5,394 bases of DNA from an uncultured archaeon (GTDB taxonomy: Archaea > Halobacteriota > Methanosarcinia > Methanotrichales > Methanotrichaceae), in the NCBI GenBank assembly GCA_902385025.1, contig CABMDX010000334.1, positions 1 through 5,394 of the forward strand, written 5' to 3'. Within the stretch, counting starts at the first letter, position 1. Each line of letters opens with the position of its first letter. Positions 1-5,394 of this stretch are shown piece after piece. The notes below the pieces were generated by a model. That model was not told the origin of the DNA, ran no database searches, and saw nothing but the letters and a program-made list of their open reading frames with translations. Position numbers and translations under genes: made by a program.

Positions 1-228
1 GATGCTGCCGATAATAAGAATACTTCGAAGGTGCTGGAGATCTACCCCATGGCAGACGAAAAATTGAAAGCTGTAGAGGCTATTAGCAGCGAGCCCGGAA
101 TCAATGCTATAAGGACTAACCTGGATGAGATAAGAAATCTGGCTAAAGAGAACAAATCATCCGAACTACCTGCCAGGGCTGCCGATCTGAAGGCAAGCTA
201 CGTTAAGGTGTACTTGGCCACGAACTAA
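1..228 (+). CDS. C-terminal part of an unrecognised helical protein (5' end outside window)
   Basis: The frame is open from the first base and ends at TAA 226-228, giving 76 codons including the stop. The start lies upstream of the window. An internal GTG at 31 and an ATG further in are possible starts but have no Shine-Dalgarno sequence, and the open frame to their left argues that the gene simply runs in from outside. The visible 75 residues are rich in Ala, Lys, Glu and Leu and have no Cys or Trp. They read as two or three amphipathic helices, for example INAIRTNLDEIRNLAKENK and ARAADLKASYVKVYLATN, with no membrane segment. This looks like the end of a soluble helical-bundle domain, either secreted or cytoplasmic. 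I do not recognise the family. It converges with the BMP-family gene and is followed by its own hairpin terminator. Confidence 0.6.
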   Translation, partial: DAADNKNTSKVLEIYPMADEKLKAVEAISSEPGINAIRTNLDEIRNLAKENKSSELPARAADLKASYVKVYLATN

Positions 229-242
229 TTCTGGAGTTAGAA

Positions 243-306
243 CAGGGGACCCTCGGGGCGGATTTGTTGGATCGGCCGAGAATGCCCCTGCCGCAAGAAT
301 TTTTTT
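243..306 (+). terminator. Hairpin plus T7 terminator after the first gene
   Basis: CAGGGG (243-248) can pair with CCCCTG (285-290), and inside it CTCGG (252-256) with CCGAG (276-280), which gives a two-part stem. Seven T residues follow at 300-306. The structure begins 14 bases after the TAA of the upstream gene and is oriented to end its transcript. Archaeal termination depends mostly on the T-run, so the stem may be helpful rather than essential. Confidence 0.6.
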
Positions 307-598
307 AGATAAGGAAATATTGTCCCATGTTCGATCAGTATTGGCATATTTCCTAAATTGGCCATCTGCAATCGAATATCTATTATATTTCGTTCAACGC
401 AAAATATTAGTCCTCGGTCAGGCATTTTCTCAGAGATAAATTCCCAAATTGCTCACGAGCCGGCCGATAGGGCCTTTTGCTCCTGGGCGAGCGGGCAGGA
501 GACAGGACAGGGGCCCCAAGAGAGGATGCAAATAACCACAGACAACTCTGCATGCGCTGGAATTTGCCTTCCGCCTGACTCTTCAGCTCTTGCGGACG
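307..598. other. Gene-free stretch between convergent genes, with GC-rich palindromes
   Basis: No convincing gene is seen on either strand. Short open frames exist, but they lack a Shine-Dalgarno site and a recognisable product. The left half is AT-rich. The right half (about 458-520) is GC-rich and holds a 6-bp stem CTCCTG/CAGGAG (480-485 with 496-501, loop of 10) and the perfect palindrome GGGGCCCC (510-517). These could be transcript-end structures, or remnants of something lost. Confidence 0.4.
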
Positions 599-614
599 AA
601 AAAAGAGGCAAAAA
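599..614 (-). terminator. T-rich terminator after the BMP-family gene
   Basis: Read on the minus strand, T5 (610-614) and then T6 (599-604) lie 11 to 28 bases past the stop codon at 625-627. No strong hairpin precedes them. Paired oligo-T tracts without a stem are the usual archaeal intrinsic terminator, so this is a plausible end for the BMP transcript. Confidence 0.45.
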
Positions 615-624
615 TCCGTTCTTT

Positions 625-1683
625 TCATAGTTTTGGCAGCTCGCCAACAACATTGGATTCAAGATAATACATCGCTTTCAGATCCTCATCGCTCATGCCT
701 GGGAATATTGCCAGTTTTTTCTGCAAGATATCGCTTTGCTTTTTGTCCACAAGAGATCTGACATCTCCAGGAACCAGCTTGCTGAATGGTGCCAACCTTA
801 CTCCGCCTTCTGCAAGTCCGTACCACCATTCCCGCCCCGGATGATTGCTCCAGGTCCCGTTATGCACAGATTCTACGATATCGGTCATAACAGGTTCCCA
901 ATTCCAGACAGCGCCCGTAAGAAACACACGCGGAGAGAACCTGCCGACATCCGAGCCGAATGATATAAAGTCTATGCCCATCTCATCTGCAGTTTGACCC
1001 GTGGCATCGGAATCGGACCAATGGGTGATGATATCGCACCCTTTATTGATGAGTGATAAGGCCACAGCCCGCTCTTTTCCAGGGTCATACCAGTCTCCGA
1101 TCCACTCTACGTACACCCTGGCCTTGGAATTGGAAGATGCAACTCCTTTGGCAAAGGCATTGATGCCAATTATTACCTGTGATGTGGGAAGAGCTGCAAC
1201 AAAAGCGATCTTATCCGTCTTGGTCATATTGCCGGCCACGATTCCGGCAAGATACTGAGCCTCATAAATTCTTTCGTAATATACTCCTGCATTGGGAGCC
1301 AGCTTTTCTGTCCCGCCGCCCCACATGAAAATGACATCCGGATATTCAGGTGCAACTTCTTTGATGGCGTCTATGAAGTTGTAGCTATGACAGAATATCA
1401 ATTTGGCTCCATTTTTGGCGCATTCTCTCAATACTTGTGGCGCACTGGGACCTGCAGCATTCTCTTTCTCGGAGAGGTTGACATAAGGAAGCATCCCGGA
1501 CATTTTAGATGCGCCCACATGGGCTTCGTATGTCCATCCATGGTCTCCAACAGGCCCGAAATCAAGCAAAGTCACATTTAGCTCAGATATTTTCGAGGAT
1601 TCATTAACAACGGCCGCACTGCCAGCTCCGGCAAAAAGAGCGGCACAGAGAATCAAAGTCCATATTACTGATACGCATTTCAT
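625..1683 (-). CDS. BMP/PnrA-family secreted substrate-binding protein
   Basis: This is a complete 352-residue protein of the basic membrane protein family (Bmp/Med/PnrA-like, Pfam PF02608 type), whose studied members bind nucleosides or purines for ABC uptake. Residues 1-23 are a Sec signal peptide, with cleavage likely after GSA. There is no good lipobox, so it seems secreted or held by other means. Family landmarks are GPVGDHGWTYEAH at 43-55, YEAQYLAGIVAG at 140-151, INAFAKGV at 174-181, the stretch GDWYDPGKE at 196-204, and NKGCDIITHWSDS at 213-225 followed by TGQTADEMG. Length and motif order match full-length relatives. The ATG at 1681-1683 is chosen because GGGAGGAG lies 8 bases upstream and the signal peptide starts there. 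Several N-x-S/T sequons fit an exported archaeal protein. No permease or ATPase gene is in the window, so the ligand is unknown; a purine-type ligand is only a family-based guess. The stop is TGA. Confidence 0.9.
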   Translation of the reverse strand: MKCVSVIWTLILCAALFAGAGSAAVVNESSKISELNVTLLDFGPVGDHGWTYEAHVGASKMSGMLPYVNLSEKENAAGPSAPQVLRECAKNGAKLIFCHSYNFIDAIKEVAPEYPDVIFMWGGGTEKLAPNAGVYYERIYEAQYLAGIVAGNMTKTDKIAFVAALPTSQVIIGINAFAKGVASSNSKARVYVEWIGDWYDPGKERAVALSLINKGCDIITHWSDSDATGQTADEMGIDFISFGSDVGRFSPRVFLTGAVWNWEPVMTDIVESVHNGTWSNHPGREWWYGLAEGGVRLAPFSKLVPGDVRSLVDKKQSDILQKKLAIFPGMSDEDLKAMYYLESNVVGELPKL

Positions 1684-1691
1684 TCAGACAG

Positions 1692-1699
1692 CTCCTCCC
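1692..1699 (-). promoter_or_regulatory. Shine-Dalgarno site of the BMP-family gene
   Basis: On the minus strand this reads GGGAGGAG, complementary to the 3' end of 16S rRNA, with an 8-base spacer to the ATG at 1681-1683. It fixes the start codon. Confidence 0.75.
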
Positions 1700-1710
1700 G
1701 AGATCATACG

Positions 1711-1720
1711 ATTATATAGT
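1711..1720 (-). promoter_or_regulatory. Candidate TATA box for the BMP-family gene
   Basis: The minus strand reads ACTATATAAT, the best TATA-like match upstream of this gene. Its distance predicts a start of transcription near 1689, which would give a very short leader and clip the Shine-Dalgarno site. A weaker box, GATTTATCATTT, around 1736-1747 would instead give a leader of about 30 bases that includes the Shine-Dalgarno site. Which one is used cannot be decided from sequence. Confidence 0.35.
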
Positions 1721-1858
1721 TGCATTGTCCAACAAAAATGATAAATCTTCTTGTCTAAAAAATAGCCATAGAACGTAAGTATATTTGATATTCAGGTTTA
1801 AATCATAGGATTGCGAAGGCGGTACGGGAAGTTCACCATCCAGAATTAATTACGCCCC

Positions 1859-1892
1859 AAAAAAAGGCAGGTCAGGTCTATTTTCCTGACCT
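1859..1892 (-). terminator. Terminator hairpin spanning the stop codon of the PstS-pentapeptide gene
   Basis: A perfect 8-bp inverted repeat, AGGTCAGG/CCTGACCT (1869-1876 with 1885-1892, loop of 8), is followed on the minus strand by T7 (1859-1865). The upstream arm encodes the last Arg-Ser-Gly codons, and the TAG stop (1878-1880) sits in the loop. The gene therefore encodes part of its own terminator. A similar stem without the T-run follows the paralogue at 4882-4900. Confidence 0.75.
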
Positions 1893-4376
1893 CAATTTCT
1901 CAAGGTCCTTTTGCAATTCTGAGCTCATCCTTGCCCCATCGAGCTTGGAAGCCGCAAAAAAATTGAGCGCTATCGAATCGTACTTGATTCCCTGCAGATT
2001 TGCACCCCTGAAATCAGAGTTCTCAAAGGCGGATGTGTCAAATACGGCACCACTAAGATCCGCACCGGAAAAATTGCTGTTATTCATATAGTTCTGGGGA
2101 AATCGCACATTCCGCAGGTCGGCACCACTGAAATCCGCATCTATAAAATTCAGCAAAATCATGCTGGCGGATCTCAATTTCGCCTTATGCCAAACAGTTC
2201 CCGTAATAGTCATGCCATAGAGATAAGACCCCGCAAGGTCCGCGCCCGATAGGTCTGCATCATTCAAAAATACATTCATGAGCCTCACATTGTTCAATCT
2301 GGCATTCATCAGTTTCGCATCGGTAAGGTCCGCGTAATCCAGGGTTGCGTCCCTCAAAGTGCAACTTGATAGATTAGCTCTAACCAGATAAGCGCGCGTG
2401 AAGTCCGAACCTGTCAGGTCGGAATTGCTCAGGTTGGCTCCAAAGAATTCCGATCTGGTGAACTGGCAATTTCTGAGACTGCTGTCGCCCATATCAACCC
2501 AATTCATTTTTGCACTTACCATGTTGGTGCGCGCCATATTTGCGTCTTCCAGGATAGCAAGGCTGAGATCCGCACCGAGGAGCCTAGTACCTAACAGATT
2601 GGCATCCGTCAGATTGCAGCCACTGAGATGAGCATTACTGAGATCGGCGTTTTCGAGATCGCAATTCGATAGGTCCGAATCTTCAAGGTGCGTTCCTGGC
2701 AAGCTGGCGCCTGATAGATTGGAATCGATAAGTTTAGCTCTGTGCAGATATGTATTCTCGAGGTTTGCACCGCACAGATTCGCTCTGGAGAGATCAGAGC
2801 CATCCAGGCCCGAAGCCGCAAGATATGAGCCAGAGAGGTTCGCCATACTGAGGTTTGTACCGCTCAGGTTGGCAAAGGCCAAGTAGGTATTAACTAATCG
2901 GGAGCCGATAAATTTTGCACCATAGCATCTGCTCTCCGAGAGATCTGAGTCTGTCAAATCTGCATGGGATAAATCTGCATCAATTAGGTTGGCTCCGACA
3001 AGGCTTGCTCCTGTTAAATTGGACTTCGCGAGGACCGAACTGTGAAGCGATGTGCGTCTCAGGTATGCACCTACAATACTTGCTCCCCTGAGATTGGAGC
3101 TCGAGAAATTCGTGGCGGTCAGGTTTGCATAATCCAGTTTTGCATTTGTGAAGTTTGTTTTGCAGAGCCTTGCTTGTTGCAGGTCAGCTCCTGCATTGTC
3201 AGCACCTGTAAGGTTTGAGCCCGTCAAGTCGGACCCGACCAAATCAGCGTGGCTGAGATCTGCAAACGAAAAATCACAGTTCATTAAATTTGCATCCTTC
3301 ATCTTGGCTTTGCTGAGGTTGGCCCCAATTAGCCGGGCATTATCCATGATCGCGCCCTCTAGAGAAGACCCGCTCAGATTGGCCCATTCAAGGTTTGAAT
3401 TTTGAAGGTCAGACCGGGTTAGGGAAGCGCCGGTAAGATTAACATGGCTCAGATTCATATAACGGAGGTTTGCACCATATTTTATCATCCGAACTCCTGA
3501 TCCAGTTTCGCTCTCCAGGGATACATACCCATTTTCTTCAGCCAGCTTCTGGCCATCTTGGCCCATCCCGAAATTGATGAATGCATTTGCACCGGCCACG
3601 GGCTCACCAAATGTCATGAAGTATAAATCCCTGGTTATGGGGTAAGTCCCATTTCTTATGGCATAAAAGTTCGGAAGCGTACCATTCAGAGCTATCACAT
3701 TACCCCTATTCGCATAAGTATAGCCGATATAGCCTATTCCCGATCCCATCGTATCCAGATTGGCAAGAACAGCTTCATTAGCATAAGAGTAAAAAACACT
3801 CACATTTTTTGGTATAGTTTGGTTATGTGCGAATATGAAATTATCGAAAACGTTTCTGGTTCCCGAGCCTGGCTCTCTGGCCATGAGGAATATTTCATGA
3901 TCCGGCCCGCCAACTTCCAGCCAGTTTTTGATCTTGCCTTCATAGATCTGCTTTACTTGCTCTTTTGTCAGGCTTCTGACCCCGGCATCAAAGACATTCT
4001 TGCTCACAACGATGCAGTCTGCATCATGTCCGATTAGAAATACATGAAACTTTTTCAGGTCAGTCTCATATTTTCTATCATCTGAATTGACCTTCCTTGA
4101 AAGCATACCTATATTTGATTTATTTTCAACCGTGTCATGTATGCCGTTTTCTGAGCCGCCACCGTGAACTGATATATGATACTGCTTTTGCAGCATATTG
4201 AATTCTGAAGCCCATATCTCAGCCAGAGGTTGAATTGCAGTCGATCCGGAGATAATTATTTCGGTACGTGACGTCGCAGTCGATGCGTTTTCTTCAGATG
4301 CTAAGCAACCTGTAACAAGAAAAGCTAGCAAGATAAATCCAATAATAAGTTTTATCCTTTCGGCATATATGCACAT
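1878..4376 (-). CDS. Lipoprotein: PstS-like phosphate-binding domain fused to ~101 pentapeptide repeats
   Basis: This is a complete 832-residue exported protein. Residues 8-24 are a signal peptide ending in lipobox VTGC, so Cys24 is the likely lipid anchor. Residues 38-288 are a PstS-type phosphate-binding domain. Its visible landmarks are SGSTAIQPL (43-51), GGGSENGI (72-79), SR (93-94), D118, SLTKEQVKQIYEGKIKNW (135-152) and REPGSGTR (167-174); the usual phosphate contacts appear present. Residues 301-805 form pentapeptides of the A(D/N)Lxx type in one unbroken 5-residue register, about 101 repeats or 25 coils of a right-handed square beta-helix. Residues 806-832 are a charged cap ending KLRSGK. 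Ordinary PstS proteins lack the repeat part, and known single-helix pentapeptide proteins such as Qnr/MfpA are far shorter. The ATG is supported by AAGGAG 9 bases upstream. A role in phosphate capture or sensing, with the helix as spacer, scaffold or adhesion surface, is inferred. No pstCAB genes lie here. Confidence 0.92.
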   Translation of the reverse strand: MCIYAERIKLIIGFILLAFLVTGCLASEENASTATSRTEIIISGSTAIQPLAEIWASEFNMLQKQYHISVHGGGSENGIHDTVENKSNIGMLSRKVNSDDRKYETDLKKFHVFLIGHDADCIVVSKNVFDAGVRSLTKEQVKQIYEGKIKNWLEVGGPDHEIFLMAREPGSGTRNVFDNFIFAHNQTIPKNVSVFYSYANEAVLANLDTMGSGIGYIGYTYANRGNVIALNGTLPNFYAIRNGTYPITRDLYFMTFGEPVAGANAFINFGMGQDGQKLAEENGYVSLESETGSGVRMIKYGANLRYMNLSHVNLTGASLTRSDLQNSNLEWANLSGSSLEGAIMDNARLIGANLSKAKMKDANLMNCDFSFADLSHADLVGSDLTGSNLTGADNAGADLQQARLCKTNFTNAKLDYANLTATNFSSSNLRGASIVGAYLRRTSLHSSVLAKSNLTGASLVGANLIDADLSHADLTDSDLSESRCYGAKFIGSRLVNTYLAFANLSGTNLSMANLSGSYLAASGLDGSDLSRANLCGANLENTYLHRAKLIDSNLSGASLPGTHLEDSDLSNCDLENADLSNAHLSGCNLTDANLLGTRLLGADLSLAILEDANMARTNMVSAKMNWVDMGDSSLRNCQFTRSEFFGANLSNSDLTGSDFTRAYLVRANLSSCTLRDATLDYADLTDAKLMNARLNNVRLMNVFLNDADLSGADLAGSYLYGMTITGTVWHKAKLRSASMILLNFIDADFSGADLRNVRFPQNYMNNSNFSGADLSGAVFDTSAFENSDFRGANLQGIKYDSIALNFFAASKLDGARMSSELQKDLEKLRSGK
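1962..3476 (-). repeat. 15-base periodic coding repeat encoding ~101 pentapeptides
   Basis: This is the repeat-coding part of the PstS-pentapeptide gene (residues 301-805). The unit is 15 bases with a loose consensus translating to G-A-D/N-L-S/T. Leu (less often Phe or Met) sits at the fourth position of nearly every unit, with Ala, Ser or Cys commonly two residues before it. No unit is inserted or deleted out of phase. Unit sequences have diverged, so this is an old, selected array rather than a recent slippage expansion. The periodicity also creates long antisense open frames that are not genes. Confidence 0.9.
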
Positions 4377-4385
4377 ATTTTTTAT

Positions 4386-4391
4386 CTCCTT
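4386..4391 (-). promoter_or_regulatory. Shine-Dalgarno site of the PstS-pentapeptide gene
   Basis: The minus strand reads AAGGAG, 9 bases before the ATG at 4374-4376. It supports that ATG as the start. Confidence 0.7.
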
Positions 4392-4422
4392 TTCAATTAG
4401 TTATAAGTGAGTTGCTTCTCAA

Positions 4423-4435
4423 TTTATTATATTTT
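4423..4435 (-). promoter_or_regulatory. Candidate archaeal TATA box of the PstS-pentapeptide gene
   Basis: The minus strand reads AAAATATAATAAA, preceded by a purine-rich stretch (AAAAAAGA) that could act as a BRE. A start about 25 bases downstream would lie near 4403 and give a leader of roughly 27 bases that includes the Shine-Dalgarno site, a normal archaeal arrangement. Confidence 0.5.
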
Positions 4436-4464
4436 TCTTTTTTAAACTTTTATTTAAAACTCAT

Positions 4465-4874
4465 TTATCGAGATATCAAGGTTACGTTAGCCAATCCGGA
4501 GCATTGACCATCAGGCACCGACCTGTAATCCTTTATGAGAGCTTCAACATCTTCTTTTTTGCAGCGGCATCAAAATCATGTGCGACCAAGAAGAATGCAG
4601 GATCCTTCACGCCCATTCGCGAATCCTCATCTCAGGTGATCGACTTTGTGAGCGCGGAATAATCAGACGCAACAAAGGACAGGGCTGTGTTGGGCAGCGC
4701 TGTGAGAAAGATGAAAATTATAGCATGAACGAGGGATTCGCGACACCATGAGAACTTGCTTTTCTTACCATCTTTTGTTCACCAGCGACCATCTGTGACC
4801 TCGAATACATCAGCAATCGCGGAATAATTAATATTCTGATCCTGCATTTGGTTGAGACAGCCCGCAGGTTCCAT
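4465..4874 (-). pseudogene. Broken remnant of a small, possibly lipoprotein, gene
   Basis: There is no intact gene here, but the minus strand reads like protein. From ATG 4872-4874 it gives MEPAGCLNQ, reminiscent of a lipobox remnant (AGC), then NYSAIADVFEVTDGRW, and meets TGA at 4779-4781. The same frame resumes as TKDGKKSKFSW and later FVASDYSALTKSIT, and meets TGA at 4632-4634. It continues with KDPAFFLVAHDFDAAA to an A-run (4555-4560 on this strand), after which the neighbouring frame carries on as KKEDVEALIKDYRSVP and GQCSGLANVTLISR to TAA 4465-4467. Two in-frame stops and one frameshift would therefore have to be repaired. The family is not recognised. It lies between two paralogous genes in a region that seems to be decaying. 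It could also be chance composition, but the continuity across 400 bases argues otherwise. Confidence 0.5.
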
Positions 4875-4881
4875 AAGTTTG

Positions 4882-4900
4882 GGTCAGGTTTGTCCCGACC
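4882..4900 (-). other. Stem-loop over the stop codon of the paralogue fragment
   Basis: As RNA from the minus strand, GGUCGGG can pair with CCUGACC (one G-U pair, loop ACAAA). The stem straddles the TGA at 4884-4886, as in the intact paralogue. The T-run that follows there is missing here, so it may no longer terminate transcription. Confidence 0.45.
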
Positions 4901-5321
4901 TCAATTTCTTAAGATCCTTTTGCATATTTACACTCATTTTAGCGTTATCGAGCTTTGAGCCTGCAATCATCGGGAGTATCAGGTTATCATACTTTATCCC
5001 CATGAGATTGGCTCCACTCAGATCGACATTCACCAAAGCGGTCTGATTTAGCTCTGCATCCCTCAGATCTGCTCCTGAAAGGTTTACATTTTGCAGGAAG
5101 GTCGCGTCGAATTTGGCATTTCTCAGGTCTGCGCCTCTGAGATCAACATCTTTAAGTATCATCCAATTAAAGCTTGCTGATCTCAAAACAGCTATCTGCA
5201 TAATAGTTTTCCTTAAGTTCATGGATTCCAGCTTGCACCCGGATAGGTCCTCCCCGGATAAGTTCGCCTCATCAAGATCTGCCCTAATGATATGGACCCA
5301 ACCAACATCAGCCCCCGACAC
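4884..5321 (-). CDS. 5'-truncated pentapeptide-repeat protein, paralogue of the PstS-pentapeptide C-terminus
   Basis: From a GTG at 5319-5321 this reads as 145 residues of pentapeptides followed by the cap. It aligns without gaps to the last part of the 832-residue neighbour. GADLR, SAS and GANLxGIKYD occur at matching positions, and the cap SKLDxAxMSxxxQKDLxKLRSG is shared. Repeat-like sequence continues upstream of the GTG (YLNGLDVSGAD) until an in-frame TGA at 5340-5342, and no Shine-Dalgarno site is present. The GTG is therefore probably not a true start. The PstS domain, signal peptide and most of the helix are absent. It is most likely a gene fragment left by duplication or recombination, or a gene cut off by poor sequence near the window edge. 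If made, it would stay in the cytoplasm, since no export signal is seen. Confidence 0.65.
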   Translation of the reverse strand: MSGADVGWVHIIRADLDEANLSGEDLSGCKLESMNLRKTIMQIAVLRSASFNWMILKDVDLRGADLRNAKFDATFLQNVNLSGADLRDAELNQTALVNVDLSGANLMGIKYDNLILPMIAGSKLDNAKMSVNMQKDLKKLRSGQT

Positions 5322-5353
5322 ATCTAAACCGTTTAAATATCAAATCTCAAAAT

Positions 5354-5373
5354 AAAAAAAAAAAAAAAAAAAA
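5354..5373. repeat. 20-A homopolymer near the right edge
   Basis: There are twenty consecutive A residues at 5354-5373, with A8 at 5385-5392 shortly after, inside otherwise AT-rich non-coding sequence (5343-5394). Runs this long are rare in archaeal and bacterial chromosomes. The run lies just past the point where the paralogue's coding match is lost, so it may mark an assembly artefact or a slippage site. Confidence 0.85.
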
Positions 5374-5394
5374 CAATCCAAGTCAAAAAAAACC

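Noticed and set aside
31..228. GTG at 31 as a true gene start
   Set aside because: The frame is open to the first base of the window and no Shine-Dalgarno site precedes the GTG, so the gene more likely enters from the left.
237..425. 62-residue minus-strand open frame in the convergent gap
   Set aside because: No Shine-Dalgarno site, no recognisable family, and its end runs through the terminator hairpin of the first gene.
358..630. 90-residue plus-strand open frame (with overlapping minus frames) in the convergent gap
   Set aside because: No ribosome site, odd composition typical of non-coding GC-rich DNA, and it runs into the antisense end of the BMP gene.
2398..3405. Plus-strand open frames opposite the pentapeptide repeats, with repeated RSAP/LRSA-like words
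   Set aside because: They are antisense shadows of the 15-base coding periodicity; the minus-strand frame has the signal peptide, ribosome site and known domains.
1962..3476. Regular short repeats suggesting a CRISPR array or tandem satellite
   Set aside because: The period is 15 bases, units are diverged and there are no conserved repeats with spacers; the pattern is explained by pentapeptide coding.
4632..4886. UGA recoding (Trp or selenocysteine) joining the fragment and the remnant into one protein
   Set aside because: The intact paralogue stops at the same place after KLRSG, the BMP gene uses TGA as a normal stop, TGG serves for Trp throughout, and a frameshift would still be needed.

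Overview
The window looks archaeal, probably a methanogen of the Methanothrix/Methanosarcinales type. This is an inference from style: AT-rich TATA-like boxes upstream of strong Shine-Dalgarno sites, T-run terminators, secreted solute-binding proteins rich in N-glycosylation sequons, and a giant secreted pentapeptide-repeat protein. No rRNA, tRNA or marker gene is present to prove it. No CRISPR array, insertion sequence or tRNA was seen.

Layout from left to right. Bases 1-228 (+) hold the 3' end of an unrecognised helical protein, followed by a hairpin plus T7 terminator. Bases 307-598 form a convergent gene-free stretch with GC-rich palindromes. Bases 625-1683 (-) encode a complete secreted BMP/PnrA-family substrate-binding protein. 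Bases 1878-4376 (-) encode the main item: an 832-residue lipoprotein with an N-terminal PstS-like phosphate-binding domain fused to about 101 consecutive pentapeptide repeats and a short conserved C-terminal cap. Its terminator hairpin lies across its own stop codon. Bases 4465-4874 (-) have no intact gene but carry a readable, broken coding remnant, possibly a former small lipoprotein. Bases 4884-5321 (-) encode a 5'-truncated paralogue that matches only the last part of the pentapeptide helix and cap. It loses its reading frame just before a 20-A homopolymer close to the right edge of the window.

The two intact genes are both secreted binding proteins, and no permease or ATPase gene accompanies them here. 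They have separate promoters and a terminator between them, so they are neighbours rather than a tight operon. The right third looks like a decaying duplication zone: a paralogue fragment, a pseudogene and low-complexity DNA. The most unusual object is the PstS-pentapeptide fusion, predicted to be a lipid-anchored phosphate-binding domain carrying a roughly 12-nm right-handed beta-helix outside the cell.
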